Origin: DASQFQ01 sp038238015
Lineage (GTDB): Bacteria > Actinomycetota > Thermoleophilia > Solirubrobacterales > Solirubrobacteraceae
Length of the DNA stretch: 64,000 nucleotides
Direction: 5' to 3'
Assembly: GCA_038238015.1 (NCBI GenBank)
Contig: JBBRYA010000003.1
Span: forward strand, 45,685 to 109,684
Shown here: positions 9,501 through 16,663 of the stretch, in pieces
How positions within the stretch are numbered: the first letter of the stretch is position 1
How the letters are laid out: each line of letters opens with the position of its first letter
Translations under genes and position numbers: made by a program
Notes under the pieces: generated by a model
Database searches by the model: none
Told to the model about the DNA's origin: nothing
Seen by the model: only the letters and a program-made list of their open reading frames with translations

Positions 9501-10615
9501 GCAAGAGCGATCCGCTTCGGCCAGTCTTCATCCTTCCGGGGCTCGCGAGGCGCGGATCGGGTGGGTCGCACTCAGTGGTCCAAGAGGTCGGCGGCATGCG
9601 CGACCTCGGCGTTGCGGCCCGCATCGCGGTGCCGGCGACGGTCATGGCGCGCGTCGAGGACGCCTACCCGGATCGCCTAGACGCCTTCGTGCCCTATGAC
9701 GATGAAGCGGCCCTAGCGGAGCTGATGGCTGACGCCAACGCGGTGGTGGCGACCCACTTCCGCTCGGTGTCTTTGGTCAAGCGGCTCGCGGAGCTCCGTC
9801 GCGACCTCGTCCCCGCCTACTACGTGCAGGATTACGAGCCGTTCTTCGCGCCACCGGGGTCCGACAGCGCCGACCAAGCACTTGCGACATACACGGCGAT
9901 CCCTGGGCAGCTCCTATTCGCCAAGACTCATTGGTTGTGCACCGTCGTCTCCGCTGCGCACGGTGTGCCGGTTGCCAAGGTGTCGCCGAGCATCGACCAC
10001 GAGATCTACCACGCCAAGGGCAGGGGGGACGGGTCCAGTGTGCTGCGAATCGTCGCGATGGTGCGCCCGCGCACGCCGCGTCGCCAGCCGCTGACAACGG
10101 TCCGGACGCTGGAGCGGCTCCGGCGAACGCTCGGCGCAGACGTCGAGACAGTGACGTTCGGCTGCGAGCCTCACGAGCTCGCCCAGCTCACCGACGATCA
10201 GGCGACCATGGACGGCCATGCCGGGGTCCTCACTCGCGTGGACGTCGCAGAGCTGCTGCGTAGCGCTGACATCTTTCTCGACCTCTCCATCTATCAGGCC
10301 TTCGGGCGCACTGCGCTCGAAGCGATGGCGTGCGGCTGCGTGCCTGTGGTGCCCTCGGCCGGTGGGGCCTGGGAATACGCACAGCCGGGTGTGAATGCCA
10401 TCGTCACACGGACGGACGACGAGGCCGTCTGCTTTGCCGACGCGCTGCGGATCGCGCGGGACGATGCCGCCCGGCGCGCCATGAGCGCCGCTGGGCGCGA
10501 GACCGCTGGGCGCTACACCGTCGAGCGGGCTGCGCTGTCCGAACTCAGCGTGCTTGCTGCGGCGCGCCTGCATCCTGCTCGCAAGCGTTCGCGCAAGCTT
10601 GTCCGGCGAGGGTGA
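6536..10615 (+). CDS. Giant methyltransferase + coiled coil + GT2 + WsaF-like glycosyltransferase
   Basis: 1359 aa starting at ATG 6536, which overlaps the previous stop (ATGA). Residues 1-215 form a Methyltransf_24-like SAM methyltransferase (VCEIGAQHG, LVLIDGDHNW, VLVLHDMGW). Residues about 231-645 are a long Arg/Glu/Ala coiled coil. Residues about 698-940 are GT2 (ISVIVCVHD, VVDDGS, VLLNSDTE as DXD, then FASGYCEENDLSVRA). Residues about 995-1340 match the WsaF-type rhamnosyltransferase group, with YYVQDYEPFFAPPGS and a GT-B C-terminal half (DIFLDLSIYQAFGRTALEAM). The architecture resembles chain-terminating or chain-length enzymes that pair methyl capping with a coiled-coil ruler, as in the WbdD family; that analogy is mine, and these domains are different ones. 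Confidence 0.85.
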   Translation: MNRFWAQILHPIARAAEARTVCEIGAQHGLLTEKVLAYCHEVGGIAHIVDPAPTFDVDEWRSRYGATFDFHLARSLDSLPGILPVDLVLIDGDHNWYTVFHELRLIERLSLDRSPQLPVLVLHDMGWPYARRDLYYDPSSIPEEHRHPHARRGLHPDSPELVEGGLNDHLENAQREGAARNGVRTAVDDFMAESQTPWELHTLPGLHGLGVLVEAGRLHASRELARVVKRLGSTELLGRQLDSVERERILAEIRVAEARVRYRSAEEQNEKLKSRAAEHSRARDEADVARAAAERLVEEHEHRRRDTEAARGAAEQRVTEYTHSLAEGHADTARLARELGEASAAKQILSDQLRELSDRLDRITSERDAACAEAEQHAIALARLEGERAQLLDRLARLTVDGATAREQRETAHAEATAELRARGESAESEREAAREHAGTLAVALARLEGERAQLVESLERIRMETKAAGQQRERRHAGEVAELRTRLARAEEHLEASRKEAAEHAGALARADRERAELGSRLERLSDDRDDAETELVRQRGELASASAMVERSLGRERTLRSRLAQERDELEEALARAEALDSALVEARASLADAHGALAELERRDGECVAYQAEALRESAARAALEDHVEALRAEIARSASDSTMPASEEPEAIARVAFLSRFEELRRTGGLEDLDDREMGSPWPVFAKARGGSKRPRISVIVCVHDALEDLRRCLVSVARHLTPDAEVIVVDDGSAEPTAGFLTRVEASTSRLRVVRNQDEPHGYTIAANLGLRAAHGEYVVLLNSDTEVTSGWLERIVACGESDPAIGIIGPVSNAATHQSVPSVRTGGEWATNPLPHWLPVDGMGAVVAALATRERPRVPFVNGFCYVVRRRVLESVGYLDEERFASGYCEENDLSVRARSAGFQGVIADDVFVFHAKSRSYTPEGRKRLAKRNYASFVEKHGKETIAALVGELEGQPPVAALGERLASAIADPRAFVDAIQEGKSDPLRPVFILPGLARRGSGGSHSVVQEVGGMRDLGVAARIAVPATVMARVEDAYPDRLDAFVPYDDEAALAELMADANAVVATHFRSVSLVKRLAELRRDLVPAYYVQDYEPFFAPPGSDSADQALATYTAIPGQLLFAKTHWLCTVVSAAHGVPVAKVSPSIDHEIYHAKGRGDGSSVLRIVAMVRPRTPRRQPLTTVRTLERLRRTLGADVETVTFGCEPHELAQLTDDQATMDGHAGVLTRVDVAELLRSADIFLDLSIYQAFGRTALEAMACGCVPVVPSAGGAWEYAQPGVNAIVTRTDDEAVCFADALRIARDDAARRAMSAAGRETAGRYTVERAALSELSVLAAARLHPARKRSRKLVRRG

Positions 10616-11300
10616 ACCGCCGAGCGACGAGGCCGCTCGCGTCCAGGCCGTCTATCGCCGCTACGCCACCGACTCGCGCAAGCAGCGTGCCTGGCGCGGT
10701 GACAACCCGGGCAATATCGCGCTCCGTCGGGAGCTAGTCGTAGCGGTGCACGGGCTGCTGAGGGGATCGGCCGAGGAGGCCGTGCGCTGGCTGGACGTGG
10801 GATGTGGCACGGGCTGGTTCCTCGAGGCCCTCGCCGGCGAGTCGCGACGGCTGGCAGGGGCGGACATCCAGGCGGACCGCGTCACGGCGTGCCGCCGTCG
10901 CGTTCCCGACGCCGAGATCCGGCAGGCGGACGCCCGCTCGCTCCCCTGGGCGGATGGCGTATTCGGCGTGGTGACGATGCTCAACCTGCTCTCGTCCTTG
11001 CGTGACGAGGCGGCGCAGCGGGCTGCGCTGAGTGAAGCGGCCCGGGTCCTCTCGCTGGACGGCGTGCTTGTGATCTGGGAACCCCGTCGACGGAACCCTC
11101 GTAATCGGGACGTCTGCTTCGTCCGGCCCGAACTGCTCGTTGAAGATGCGGGACCGCGGCTGGCCCAGACCACGATCACGCTCCTTCCTCCGCTCGCCCG
11201 CCGTCTCGGACGCGCGGCTCCGAGGCTCTATCCCGCGCTCGCCGTGGTCCCCGTGCTCAGGACGCATCACCTCAGCGCGTTCGGCAAGGGGTCCAGGTAG
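10599..11300 (+). CDS. Class I SAM-dependent methyltransferase
   Basis: 233 aa from TTG 10599, overlapping the preceding gene by 17 nt; a TTG at 10554 in the same frame is an alternative and neither has a good Shine-Dalgarno. Motif I is VRWLDVGCGTGWF (about 63-75), followed by ADIQAD, the motif II/III region FGVVTMLNLLSSL and the post-motif LSLDGVLVIWEPRRRN. This is the Methyltransf_11 pattern. It is cytoplasmic and probably methylates a sugar or lipid-linked glycan made by the surrounding enzymes. The Arg-rich C-terminus with LLPPLARRLGRAAPRLYP may contact membrane or another protein (weak). Confidence 0.75.
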   Translation: MSGEGEPPSDEAARVQAVYRRYATDSRKQRAWRGDNPGNIALRRELVVAVHGLLRGSAEEAVRWLDVGCGTGWFLEALAGESRRLAGADIQADRVTACRRRVPDAEIRQADARSLPWADGVFGVVTMLNLLSSLRDEAAQRAALSEAARVLSLDGVLVIWEPRRRNPRNRDVCFVRPELLVEDAGPRLAQTTITLLPPLARRLGRAAPRLYPALAVVPVLRTHHLSAFGKGSR

Positions 11301-11411
11301 ATTGCCGCCAGGTCGCGCTCTCCGTACGTCGGGTGCAGGCCGGAGCGGTTCCGCGATGGGGTGGCTCGTGGCGGCTGCTCGATCGGCGGCTTGGCGTGCG
11401 AGGATCTCGCG

Positions 11412-12248
11412 GTGACCGACCCAGCGGCGTCGAGCGATAGGACGGAGCACGAGGAGCAACTGCACGACCGCAGGCGGCGCCTCCGACGGCTGGTTGACAG
11501 CATCGAGCAGCTGGAGTCGGACGCGTCTTACCCAATTCCGCCCGCCCGCGGCGTCGTCATGGCGGGCGCTGAGTTTCGGGCGATCGGCCGTGAGTTCCTG
11601 GAATACCTCGTGACCTTCGGCGGGCTGCCGCCGGACGCCGATGTGCTCGACGTCGGGTGTGGCGGGGGGCGCATCGCTGCCCCGCTGACCTACTACCTGG
11701 ACCAAGGGTCCTACGTCGGATTCGATGTTCACGACGAATCGATCCAATGGTGCAAGGAAAAGCTCGAGCCCAATCATCCTCGCTTCCACTTCGAGCACGT
11801 CGATCTGTTCAACGACCGCTACAACCGCACTTCGACCAACGATGCCACCAGCTTCCGTTTCCCCTATGACGATCGCCGCTTCGACTTCATCCTCGCCGTT
11901 TCACTGTTCACACACATGTTCCGCGACGAGGTCGCCAATTATCTCTCCGAGTTCGCGCGCGTCCTGCGCCCCGGCGGCGCAGCCTTCGTGACCGGCTACT
12001 TGCTCAATCCGGATTCAGTCAACGCAATGGCCCGGGAGCCGCGGGCGGTCAAGTTCCCACACGCACACCGTGACGCGCTGGTACAGGACCCGGACCGCCC
12101 AGCGACTGCCGTCGCGCTGCATCAGGAATGGCTGGTCGCGGACGCCCGGCGCGTCGGGCTCGGCGTCGATCGCATCGCTCACGGCGCGTGGACGACGCAA
12201 GCGCGGCTGAGCTGGCAGGACATCATGCTCCTGAGGCGAGACCGCTGA
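11412..12248 (+). CDS. Class I SAM-dependent methyltransferase
   Basis: 278 aa. GTG 11412 is chosen because GAGGA sits at 11400-11404 with 7-nt spacing; the frame is open further upstream but without a comparable site. Motif I VLDVGCGGGRIA lies at about 78-89, the acidic strand end is VGFDVHDESI, motif III is FDFILAVSLFTHMF, and the post-motif is LRPGGAAFVTGYLL. The family includes many methyltransferases of surface-glycan clusters. A 111-nt gap separates it from the previous gene, so it may have its own ribosome entry while sharing a transcript. Substrate unknown. Confidence 0.82.
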   Translation: MTDPAASSDRTEHEEQLHDRRRRLRRLVDSIEQLESDASYPIPPARGVVMAGAEFRAIGREFLEYLVTFGGLPPDADVLDVGCGGGRIAAPLTYYLDQGSYVGFDVHDESIQWCKEKLEPNHPRFHFEHVDLFNDRYNRTSTNDATSFRFPYDDRRFDFILAVSLFTHMFRDEVANYLSEFARVLRPGGAAFVTGYLLNPDSVNAMAREPRAVKFPHAHRDALVQDPDRPATAVALHQEWLVADARRVGLGVDRIAHGAWTTQARLSWQDIMLLRRDR

Positions 12249-12255
12249 ACCGGAG

Positions 12256-12495
12256 TCAAGTCTGCTCGAACAGAGCGATGCCGCCGAACCGACCTCGGTA
12301 GGAAAGTCGCGCCTCGGTAGCCAACTCATCGACCGCCTTGCGAACGCCATAATCACCGGACTCGTTTGCGGGGTGAAAGTAGTCGTGGAACATCACAACG
12401 CCGCCAGCCCGGATCCGGCCAGTGAGCGCACCGAGGTCCCGATGAGCACCTTCATACCGTATGACGATGGCAGAGGTGACGAGAGCCAGGACCAA
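12256..12495 (-). pseudogene. C-terminal remnant of a Methyltransf_24-type methyltransferase
   Basis: A 79-codon minus-strand frame carries only the end of a SAM methyltransferase: RYEGAHRDLGALTGRI, GGVVMFHDYFHP and VRKAVDELA, which are the last strands of the Methyltransf_24 fold. Motif I and the whole N-terminal half are absent, and I could not find them in other frames upstream. It is best read as a truncated gene left by a rearrangement. Its stop lies only 8 nt from the stop of the convergent methyltransferase. Confidence 0.65.
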
Positions 12496-12727
12496 GCCGG
12501 CCTGTCAAGGGCACCCACCCTCGACACCGGCTGCGAAGCGACCCAGCGAGCTCGCCGACCACCTCAGGGTCGTCAAGCGGCGGCCGCGGGCACAGGTGGC
12601 CGAGCAGGAGATCGCCGAGGCAGGCCGAGTCGTCGGCTCCACGCCCGGCGCCTTCCCGTCGTGGGGATGGATCTGCTCGAGAAGTACTGGCTGAGCCCGA
12701 CCAACGGGGTGGATGAGAACGGGAACT
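12496..12727. other. Degenerate stretch without a recognisable gene
   Basis: The DNA between the methyltransferase remnant and the next minus-strand gene has several open frames on both strands but none with a family I recognise. Together with the truncated remnant and the odd Ala/Pro/Lys-rich tail of the next gene, it looks like a junction of broken sequences. Confidence 0.4.
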
Positions 12728-13447
12728 TCAGCCGCGCGGCGAAGCCCGTTTTGCCGAAGCCTGGCGCGCTGGAGCCCGCGACGGCGGCGGAGATGCCGCG
12801 GATGCGCCGGCTTCTGCCGGCTTCGTCTTGCTCAGCGACGAGAGCTCCCATAGCCCGAGGCTCTTGTCGGAGTGGGGCTGCGCGGGGTCATAGACCCGCT
12901 CGGGGAGCAACATGAGCGGTGGCGGAAAGTCGAACGGCGGCCGCTGCAGGTTGATCGGCCGCCACCCCCCGGTTGAGCCGGGGCTGTTCTTCTCCTGGGC
13001 GTAAAACGTAGTCGCCAGAAGGTAGGCGATGCCGGCCTCGCGGAAGTGCTCGATCGCCTGCATGGCGTCGTCTTCGACGAGATGGACCAAGCAGTCCCGG
13101 CACAGTGCGAGATCAGCCTGCGGCAACTGGTCGCGCGTGATATCCCCGACCTGAAAGGACACTCGATCGGAGGCGTACCGCTGATTCGCGTCGATCAGCG
13201 CTGGCACGATGTCAACGCCGATGTAGCGATCGAGAGCTCCGAGCTGGTCCTGAAACCAGTTGAAGTCACCGCACGGAGCGTCGAGGAGCACGTGCGCGTC
13301 CACGGCGCGGAGCACGAACGGGAGCGCGCGCCGGAGGAAGGCGGTCGCGGGAAGCGAAGCCCCGGGTCCAGAGGGAGTGCCTCCCTTCCACTTGTTCGTC
13401 TCGTAGATCGCGGTGAACTGCGCTGCGAGGCCCTCTGGACGACTCAT
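12728..13447 (-). CDS. SAM-dependent methyltransferase with an abnormal C-terminal tail
   Basis: 239 aa from ATG 13447, which overlaps the upstream gene's stop in ATGA. The N-terminus FTAIYETNKWKGG and motif I LLDAPCGDFNWF (about 55-66) define a methyltransferase family seen in glycan clusters; YIGVDIVPALID, DLALCRDCLVHL and LPERVYDP follow. The recognisable family ends near DKSLGLWEL. The last roughly 35 residues are low-complexity Ala/Ser/Pro/Lys, as if translation runs into foreign DNA at a rearrangement junction. The core appears intact, so the enzyme may still work. Substrate unknown. Confidence 0.75.
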   Translation of the reverse strand: MSRPEGLAAQFTAIYETNKWKGGTPSGPGASLPATAFLRRALPFVLRAVDAHVLLDAPCGDFNWFQDQLGALDRYIGVDIVPALIDANQRYASDRVSFQVGDITRDQLPQADLALCRDCLVHLVEDDAMQAIEHFREAGIAYLLATTFYAQEKNSPGSTGGWRPINLQRPPFDFPPPLMLLPERVYDPAQPHSDKSLGLWELSSLSKTKPAEAGASAASPPPSRAPARQASAKRASPRG

Positions 13448-14556
13448 GGCGGCGTCGGGCTGCAAGCGGCTTCGCATGCGCGCGACACGCCCTCTGCCGC
13501 GGTCCGCCAGTTGAAACGCTCGAGGATCACCTCCCTGCCCTTCGCGCCCTTCTCGACAGCTTCCGACTGGTTCGCGTATGCGCTCCGCATTGCTGCTCTT
13601 GCGGCCGCGGCGTCGGGCTCGTGGTACGTGATGCCGGGCTCGCCGTAGGCGTTTCGGAAGCCCGCAGCGAACGGGTCGTCGTCGCCAAGCGCCAGCACCT
13701 CGAGCTCACGCGTCGGCAGGAGGTAGCCCAGCTCGTCGTTGAGGTACTCGGCCATGCCGGTCGAGTTAGGGGCGACCACGGGCTTGCCACAGAGGAGCGC
13801 CTCCGTGAGCGGCATGCACCAGCCTTCCCCGCGGCTCATTGTTACGATGCAGTCGACGCGGTTGTAGGTTCGGCACATCCACGGGGGCGACTGCGGACGC
13901 GTGAGCATCCGGACATGAGCGAGTGGCCGGTGCGCCTGGATGTCACGAAGCAAGTAGTTGAACTCGTCGCCCATGCCCGTACAAAGGAGCCAAAGCTCTA
14001 CGGGCTCGCGCTCGCTGAACTCGTCTAGGTACGCCGCAAGGAGTAGATCGACGCCCTTGCGGTAGCTGAAGCTGCCGACGAACAGGAACGTGAAGCGGTC
14101 CGATCCCTCCGGCCGCCATTCCGGGACCGGTCGGAAGACGGCCGGGTTGGAGCCCTGCGGCGCGACGTGCACGTTCGGCAGCTCTCGGGCGAATACTTCC
14201 AGGTCATACTGACCGGGGACGATGCACCCATCTGCGCGGTGGAGGGCCTCCACCCACTCGCGTCTGAGCCCTCCGAGCGCGTTCTGCGTGTAGATCAGGC
14301 TGGGCGAGCGGAACTGGCGGCTGGCCGCCGGGCTGCCGATCTGGAGCACCAGGTCGGCGTCGGGCGGAGCTGCCGCGGCGGGGAGCCCTTGGAGGCGCTC
14401 CGCATTGCCGGGTTCGATCTGATCCCACGCGCGGTCGCCGTCTTGACGGATCACCTCATGCCCCAGCTCGTGAAGGCCAAGCGTCAGGTGACGGGCGAGC
14501 GCGCCGTACCCCGTCAGTGATCGGTGCCGGAGGCCGTCATGCACGTAGATGCGCAC
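13444..14556 (-). CDS. GT4-family (GT-B) glycosyltransferase
   Basis: 370 aa. The N-terminal half has MRIYVHDGL and LTGYGALARHL, a glycine-rich acceptor loop typical of GT4. The C-terminal half has FTFLFVGSFSYRKGVDLLLAAY, VDCIVTMSRGEGWCMPLTEALLCGKPVV and NSTGMAEYL, the donor-binding E-x7-E region. It is cytoplasmic and adds a sugar from a nucleotide donor to the growing glycan. The GTG start at 14556 has TAGGGT 6 nt upstream. Its stop overlaps the next gene's ATG. Donor and linkage are unknown. Confidence 0.88.
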   Translation of the reverse strand: MRIYVHDGLRHRSLTGYGALARHLTLGLHELGHEVIRQDGDRAWDQIEPGNAERLQGLPAAAAPPDADLVLQIGSPAASRQFRSPSLIYTQNALGGLRREWVEALHRADGCIVPGQYDLEVFARELPNVHVAPQGSNPAVFRPVPEWRPEGSDRFTFLFVGSFSYRKGVDLLLAAYLDEFSEREPVELWLLCTGMGDEFNYLLRDIQAHRPLAHVRMLTRPQSPPWMCRTYNRVDCIVTMSRGEGWCMPLTEALLCGKPVVAPNSTGMAEYLNDELGYLLPTRELEVLALGDDDPFAAGFRNAYGEPGITYHEPDAAAARAAMRSAYANQSEAVEKGAKGREVILERFNWRTAAEGVSRACEAACSPTPP

Positions 14557-14562
14557 GCGCGC

Positions 14563-14568
14563 ACCCTA
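14563..14568 (-). promoter_or_regulatory. -10 box TAGGGT for the GT4 gene starting at 14556
   Basis: On the minus strand TAGGGT ends 6 nt before the GTG at 14556, consistent with a leaderless or near-leaderless transcript. No clear -35 is visible. Confidence 0.45.
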
Positions 14569-14659
14569 GCTGTGCGTGGAGGGAAGGGCGGCCATGAGCC
14601 GAGCGAGCTTCGACCCAAGCGCACTGGCACGACCCGCTCCAGACGCCGGGGCCTGTTCC

Positions 14660-15559
14660 TCAGCGGGCATGAGCTGCTGACGCCAGCTCCTGCTCCGGCA
14701 GGTACGACAGAGAGAAGGACGATGCCTGGAGCCGCGCCGGCGGGGACGTGGTGCGCGCTCGCAGGCAGACGTTGATGACTTCCGCCCATGTCGCGTCGCC
14801 GACGCTGCCGAGCATCTCCGACTCGCGCGAGACGGTCACTGAGACGGTCCGGGCGGGCAGCAACTGAGTCCAGAAGAAGCTCCGGTGATCCTTAGTGCGA
14901 AACAGCAGTTGCGCCTGTAGGTCGGCGCTTTTCGTTTTGACCGCAAGGTCGAAGTGGAAGTGATGCGGGAGCGCGACGTTCGCGACCAACGTCAGTTCGT
15001 GCCAGCGCTCCGTCTCGGTGAGAGTCAGCCTCGCGGGCTTCGGAAGCAGCTTGCGACTCACGTGGTGCTGTCGCAGTGACGGCAGGTCGAACGGGATGGG
15101 CTGCCGGTCGCTGACGACCGTGGTCCGCGGCCTCGCGTTGGCGTCATCCAGGCGGTAACGGAAGTCTGAGAGCAGCGGCTCGAAACCGTAGTGCGCGGCG
15201 TGCTCAGTGTCGTGGACCACGATGAACTGCGCGTTGCTTCGGAGACGCAAGATCGCCGGGACACGATCATGGCCCGGGGCCTGGTCGACGAACGCGACGT
15301 CCCAGGGCTCGTCGAGCAGCTCGAACCGTCGCCAGTCTTCCACAAGCAGGAGCTCATGGTTCGGCGACTCGAGGTAACGGAACCGATCCATCCAGACGCC
15401 GCTGTTGTCCGCGGTGACCAGGCGTCGGCCGGCGCACGCGGTGTGGAGGATCGGAGTGCTGCCGTAGCCGCTGCCGAGCTCGAGCACGGGGCCGCCCGTA
15501 TGGGCGACGGAGCCGAGCAGGACTGGCAGGTGCGTACCAAATGCTGTCGCTGGGTCCAC
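14660..15559 (-). CDS. SAM-methyltransferase-like protein with an extra C-terminal beta-rich domain
   Basis: 299 aa. Residues 1-160 are a Rossmann methyltransferase-like domain: VLELGSGYGSTPIL (about 25-38), VTADNSGVWMDRF and DVAFVDQAPGH, with IVVHDTEHAAHYGF near 130. Residues from about 190 to the end are a different, beta-rich segment (LVANVALPHHFHFDLAVKTK, RTVSVTVSRE) whose fold I do not recognise. A TAGTCT box lies 12 nt upstream of the GTG start. It lies about 100 nt upstream of the GT4 gene on the same strand. Probably another glycan-modifying methyltransferase. Confidence 0.7.
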   Translation of the reverse strand: MDPATAFGTHLPVLLGSVAHTGGPVLELGSGYGSTPILHTACAGRRLVTADNSGVWMDRFRYLESPNHELLLVEDWRRFELLDEPWDVAFVDQAPGHDRVPAILRLRSNAQFIVVHDTEHAAHYGFEPLLSDFRYRLDDANARPRTTVVSDRQPIPFDLPSLRQHHVSRKLLPKPARLTLTETERWHELTLVANVALPHHFHFDLAVKTKSADLQAQLLFRTKDHRSFFWTQLLPARTVSVTVSRESEMLGSVGDATWAEVINVCLRARTTSPPARLQASSFSLSYLPEQELASAAHAR

Positions 15560-15960
15560 GAGCGCGGGCGCAGACTACTCGAGTTAGCAGCAGCGCGGCG
15601 CGATCGGGAAGCACACGTAGTCGGGCCTACGGTGGGGTAGCGCACGACCGTCGCCAATGCGTGAAAGGAGCGGCCGGCTGGAGCCCAGCGATCCTCGGCC
15701 CGACGACCCCCGCGATCCCGATCATGGCGCCCCGCCAGATTCTCGACAACTTCAGCCGTGCCACCCAGACTCACACCGGGTCGGCGGTCGACTGGCTCGC
15801 CCAGTTCCCCGATGCAATTCCAGCCTTCCGCGCTCACCGAGGCCGAGAAGCGTCGTATCGCGGCCAGTCCACCCGGTCTGGGTCCGTGTATACGCGTCCC
15901 AGGCTGCTGTCGCGCGAGGGACCAATTCGTTTGGAAGACCTGGGCTCGTGCAGGCGTGAC
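15560..15960. other. Intergenic region between divergent methyltransferase genes
   Basis: About 400 nt. It contains a minus-strand -10-like TAGTCT at 15572-15577. The plus frame of the next gene stays open through the region, but its predicted residues look non-coding. I recognise no gene, repeat or terminator here. Confidence 0.4.
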
Positions 15961-16650
15961 ATGGTACGCAGGGCCTATGCTGGAGCGGCTTTGGAGGAGC
16001 CCGGCCGCCCCGACGAGAGCTCGCCCGCATCCCAAGACAACCGCTGGTGTTGCATCTGTAACGCAAGCCAGCGGCGTGACCATGCGGGCCGGCGACTTGC
16101 GCATTGCCCGGTGTGTGATGCGCTCGAGCGCCACCGGGCGCTTGCGCTCGCATTCATACCGGAACTGGACCACGGAGGCGACCGGCGCTGTTTGGAGATC
16201 GCCCCGGTGAGCCCGACCTGCTTCAAGCAGTATCTCCGCGCTCGCGGTTGGCAGCATGTAAGCGTCGACAAGTGGCGGACCGGGAACCCGCACGACCACC
16301 GGGACGTCGGGTTCGTCGACATCGAGGTGGACATTGCCGACATGCGCCTTTTCGCTGCTGGCGCATTTGATCTCGTCATCGCACAACACGTCATCGAGGA
16401 GGTTCCCGACGCCTATCGGGCGCTCGACGAGGTGCGGCGTGTACTCAGCGCCGGCGGCCTCGCTCTGCTTGAGATCCCGCACGACAAGGGTCTTGAGAGG
16501 TCGGCGTCCCAGACACCGAATCACTTTGGCAACCTGTGGTCCTTCGGCCGCGATCTTCTCGACGAACTCGGCAAGCGATTTAACGCGGTTGAGTCTCGCG
16601 CCCTACGGGAGGGGGACTACCGAGGCGAGATCTTCGCCTGTCACGTCTGA
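15961..16650 (+). CDS. SAM-dependent methyltransferase with an N-terminal zinc-ribbon-like motif
   Basis: 229 aa from ATG 15961. The N-terminus carries two Cys pairs, C30-x2-C33 and C49-x2-C52, a likely zinc site. The methyltransferase part has CLEIAPVSPTCF instead of a classical GxGxG motif I, then VSVDKW, AFDLVIAQHVIEEVPD and LSAGGLALLEIPH. This arrangement matches a group of SAM methyltransferases in glycan clusters where motif I is divergent. The frame is open further 5', but that region looks non-coding, so this Met is preferred. It is the last gene of the less GC-rich left block. Substrate unknown. Confidence 0.72.
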   Translation: MVRRAYAGAALEEPGRPDESSPASQDNRWCCICNASQRRDHAGRRLAHCPVCDALERHRALALAFIPELDHGGDRRCLEIAPVSPTCFKQYLRARGWQHVSVDKWRTGNPHDHRDVGFVDIEVDIADMRLFAAGAFDLVIAQHVIEEVPDAYRALDEVRRVLSAGGLALLEIPHDKGLERSASQTPNHFGNLWSFGRDLLDELGKRFNAVESRALREGDYRGEIFACHV

Positions 16651-16663
16651 GACGGCTTCTCCA

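Noticed and set aside
12461..12694. Short plus-strand frame in the degenerate region
   Set aside because: No start context, no family match, and it overlaps the methyltransferase remnant; treated as non-coding.
15541..15960. N-terminal extension of the zinc-ribbon methyltransferase
   Set aside because: The residues look random and overlap the start of the divergent gene; the Met at 15961 sits just before the Cys motifs.
15058..16524. 488-codon minus-strand frame crossing two methyltransferase genes
   Set aside because: Its predicted residues lack any motif; it runs through intergenic DNA and the antisense of a motif-bearing gene.
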